A stretch of 11,669 bases of DNA, from assembly GCA_012837465.1 (NCBI GenBank), contig DURG01000154.1:1-11669 (forward strand), in the 5' to 3' direction. The position numbers were made by a program, and so were the translations under genes. The stretch comes from Propionibacterium sp. (GTDB taxonomy: Bacteria > Actinomycetota > Actinomycetes > Propionibacteriales > Propionibacteriaceae). The notes beneath the pieces were generated by a model. The model was not told where the DNA came from, searched no databases, and worked only from the letters and a program-made list of their open reading frames with translations. Shown here one piece after another: positions 11,396 through 11,669 of the stretch (its first letter is position 1; the number at the start of each line of letters is the position of its first letter).

Positions 11396-11669
11396 ATGTC
11401 CCGACCGGCACGCATTCTGGCGCTGTTGGAGGCAGCGCGCTTCGTGCCTGCCGACGACCTGGCCACCGAACTCGACGTCAGCCGCCGCACCATCACCACC
11501 GAGGTCGCTGGGCTGCAGGACCTGCTCGGCACCTCGGCCTCCATCTCGCTCGACGACGGCCGCTACCGGCTGATGATCGCCGATCCGCAGCGCTACCGGG
11601 CGGTCCGGGCCGCCGTCGACGACGACCTCTCGTTCAACAACCCCGACGTGCGCGCCTCCTACATCGTCG
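11396..11669 (+). CDS. BglG/MtlR-type (HTH and PRD) transcription regulator, N-terminal part, cut by window end
   Basis: An ATG seven bases after the GpsA-like stop opens a frame that runs off the window; 91 codons are visible. Residues about 4-45 (ARILALLEAARFVPADDLAT, then ELDVSRRTITTEVAGLQDLL) form a winged helix-turn-helix of the HTH_11/Mga-like type, with SISLDDGRYRLMI as the wing. Then comes DDDLSFNNPDVRASYIV, which resembles the start of the helical part of BglG-type regulators that carry PTS regulation domains. Such proteins are controlled by phosphorylation from the sugar phosphotransferase system and usually regulate neighbouring PTS and polyol genes. No strong Shine-Dalgarno is visible, so translation is probably coupled to the gene before it. 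The remaining domains are outside the window, so the subclass is uncertain. Confidence 0.7.
   Translation, partial: MSRPARILALLEAARFVPADDLATELDVSRRTITTEVAGLQDLLGTSASISLDDGRYRLMIADPQRYRAVRAAVDDDLSFNNPDVRASYIV

Noticed and set aside
10123..11544. Upstream extension of the HAD reading frame on the minus strand
   Set aside because: The HAD motif I begins right after the ATG at 10122. The extra 470 or so residues are antisense to the GpsA-like gene and have no family motif.

Overview
The window is very GC-rich, with G or C at nearly every third codon position, GTG starts and several leaderless-type promoters. This points to a high-GC Gram-positive bacterium (Actinomycetota). The dnaX-ybaB-recR order, the PhoX-family enzyme and the intergenic palindromic repeats would suit the Propionibacteriaceae or a neighbouring family. 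That placement is inference from memory, not from a search.

Layout. (1) 1-1633, + strand: a housekeeping DNA replication and repair operon, with the 3' part of dnaX (DNA polymerase III gamma/tau), then ybaB (nucleoid-associated protein), then recR starting on the base after the ybaB stop codon. Hairpins follow recR. (2) 1729-4618: a secreted acidic PepSY-type lipoprotein, then a large Tat-exported PhoX/DUF839 alkaline phosphatase. The 184-base gap between them holds two strong inverted repeats. (3) 4619-4805: three perfect 24-bp tandem repeats and a 15-bp-stem hairpin. (4) 4806-5849: a small-molecule kinase of the APH(6)/hydroxyurea resistance family with an apparent extra segment of about 40 residues just before its ATP-binding lysine. 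It converges on an SDR oxidoreductase (5859-6539, minus strand). (5) 6614-9206: a three-gene ABC exporter operon (ATPase and two paralogous ABC-2 permeases) joined by ATGA overlaps and divergent from the SDR. (6) 9292-11669: a HAD-IIA phosphatase (minus strand) divergent from a GpsA-like glycerol-3-phosphate dehydrogenase, which is followed 7 bases later by the start of a PRD/BglG-type transcription regulator cut by the window edge. This looks like a small polyol-phosphate or glycerol-phosphate module.

The genes fall into separate functional units. Observations most worth a second look are the in-frame insert in the kinase, the repeated TAnnnT-N6/7-start arrangement at four genes (predicting leaderless mRNAs), the CX3CX3C motif in the unusually long pre-Tat segment of PhoX, and the repeat/hairpin array behind phoX. 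I found no CRISPR array, tRNA, rRNA, transposase or phage gene. No stretch over 300 bases lacks a gene.
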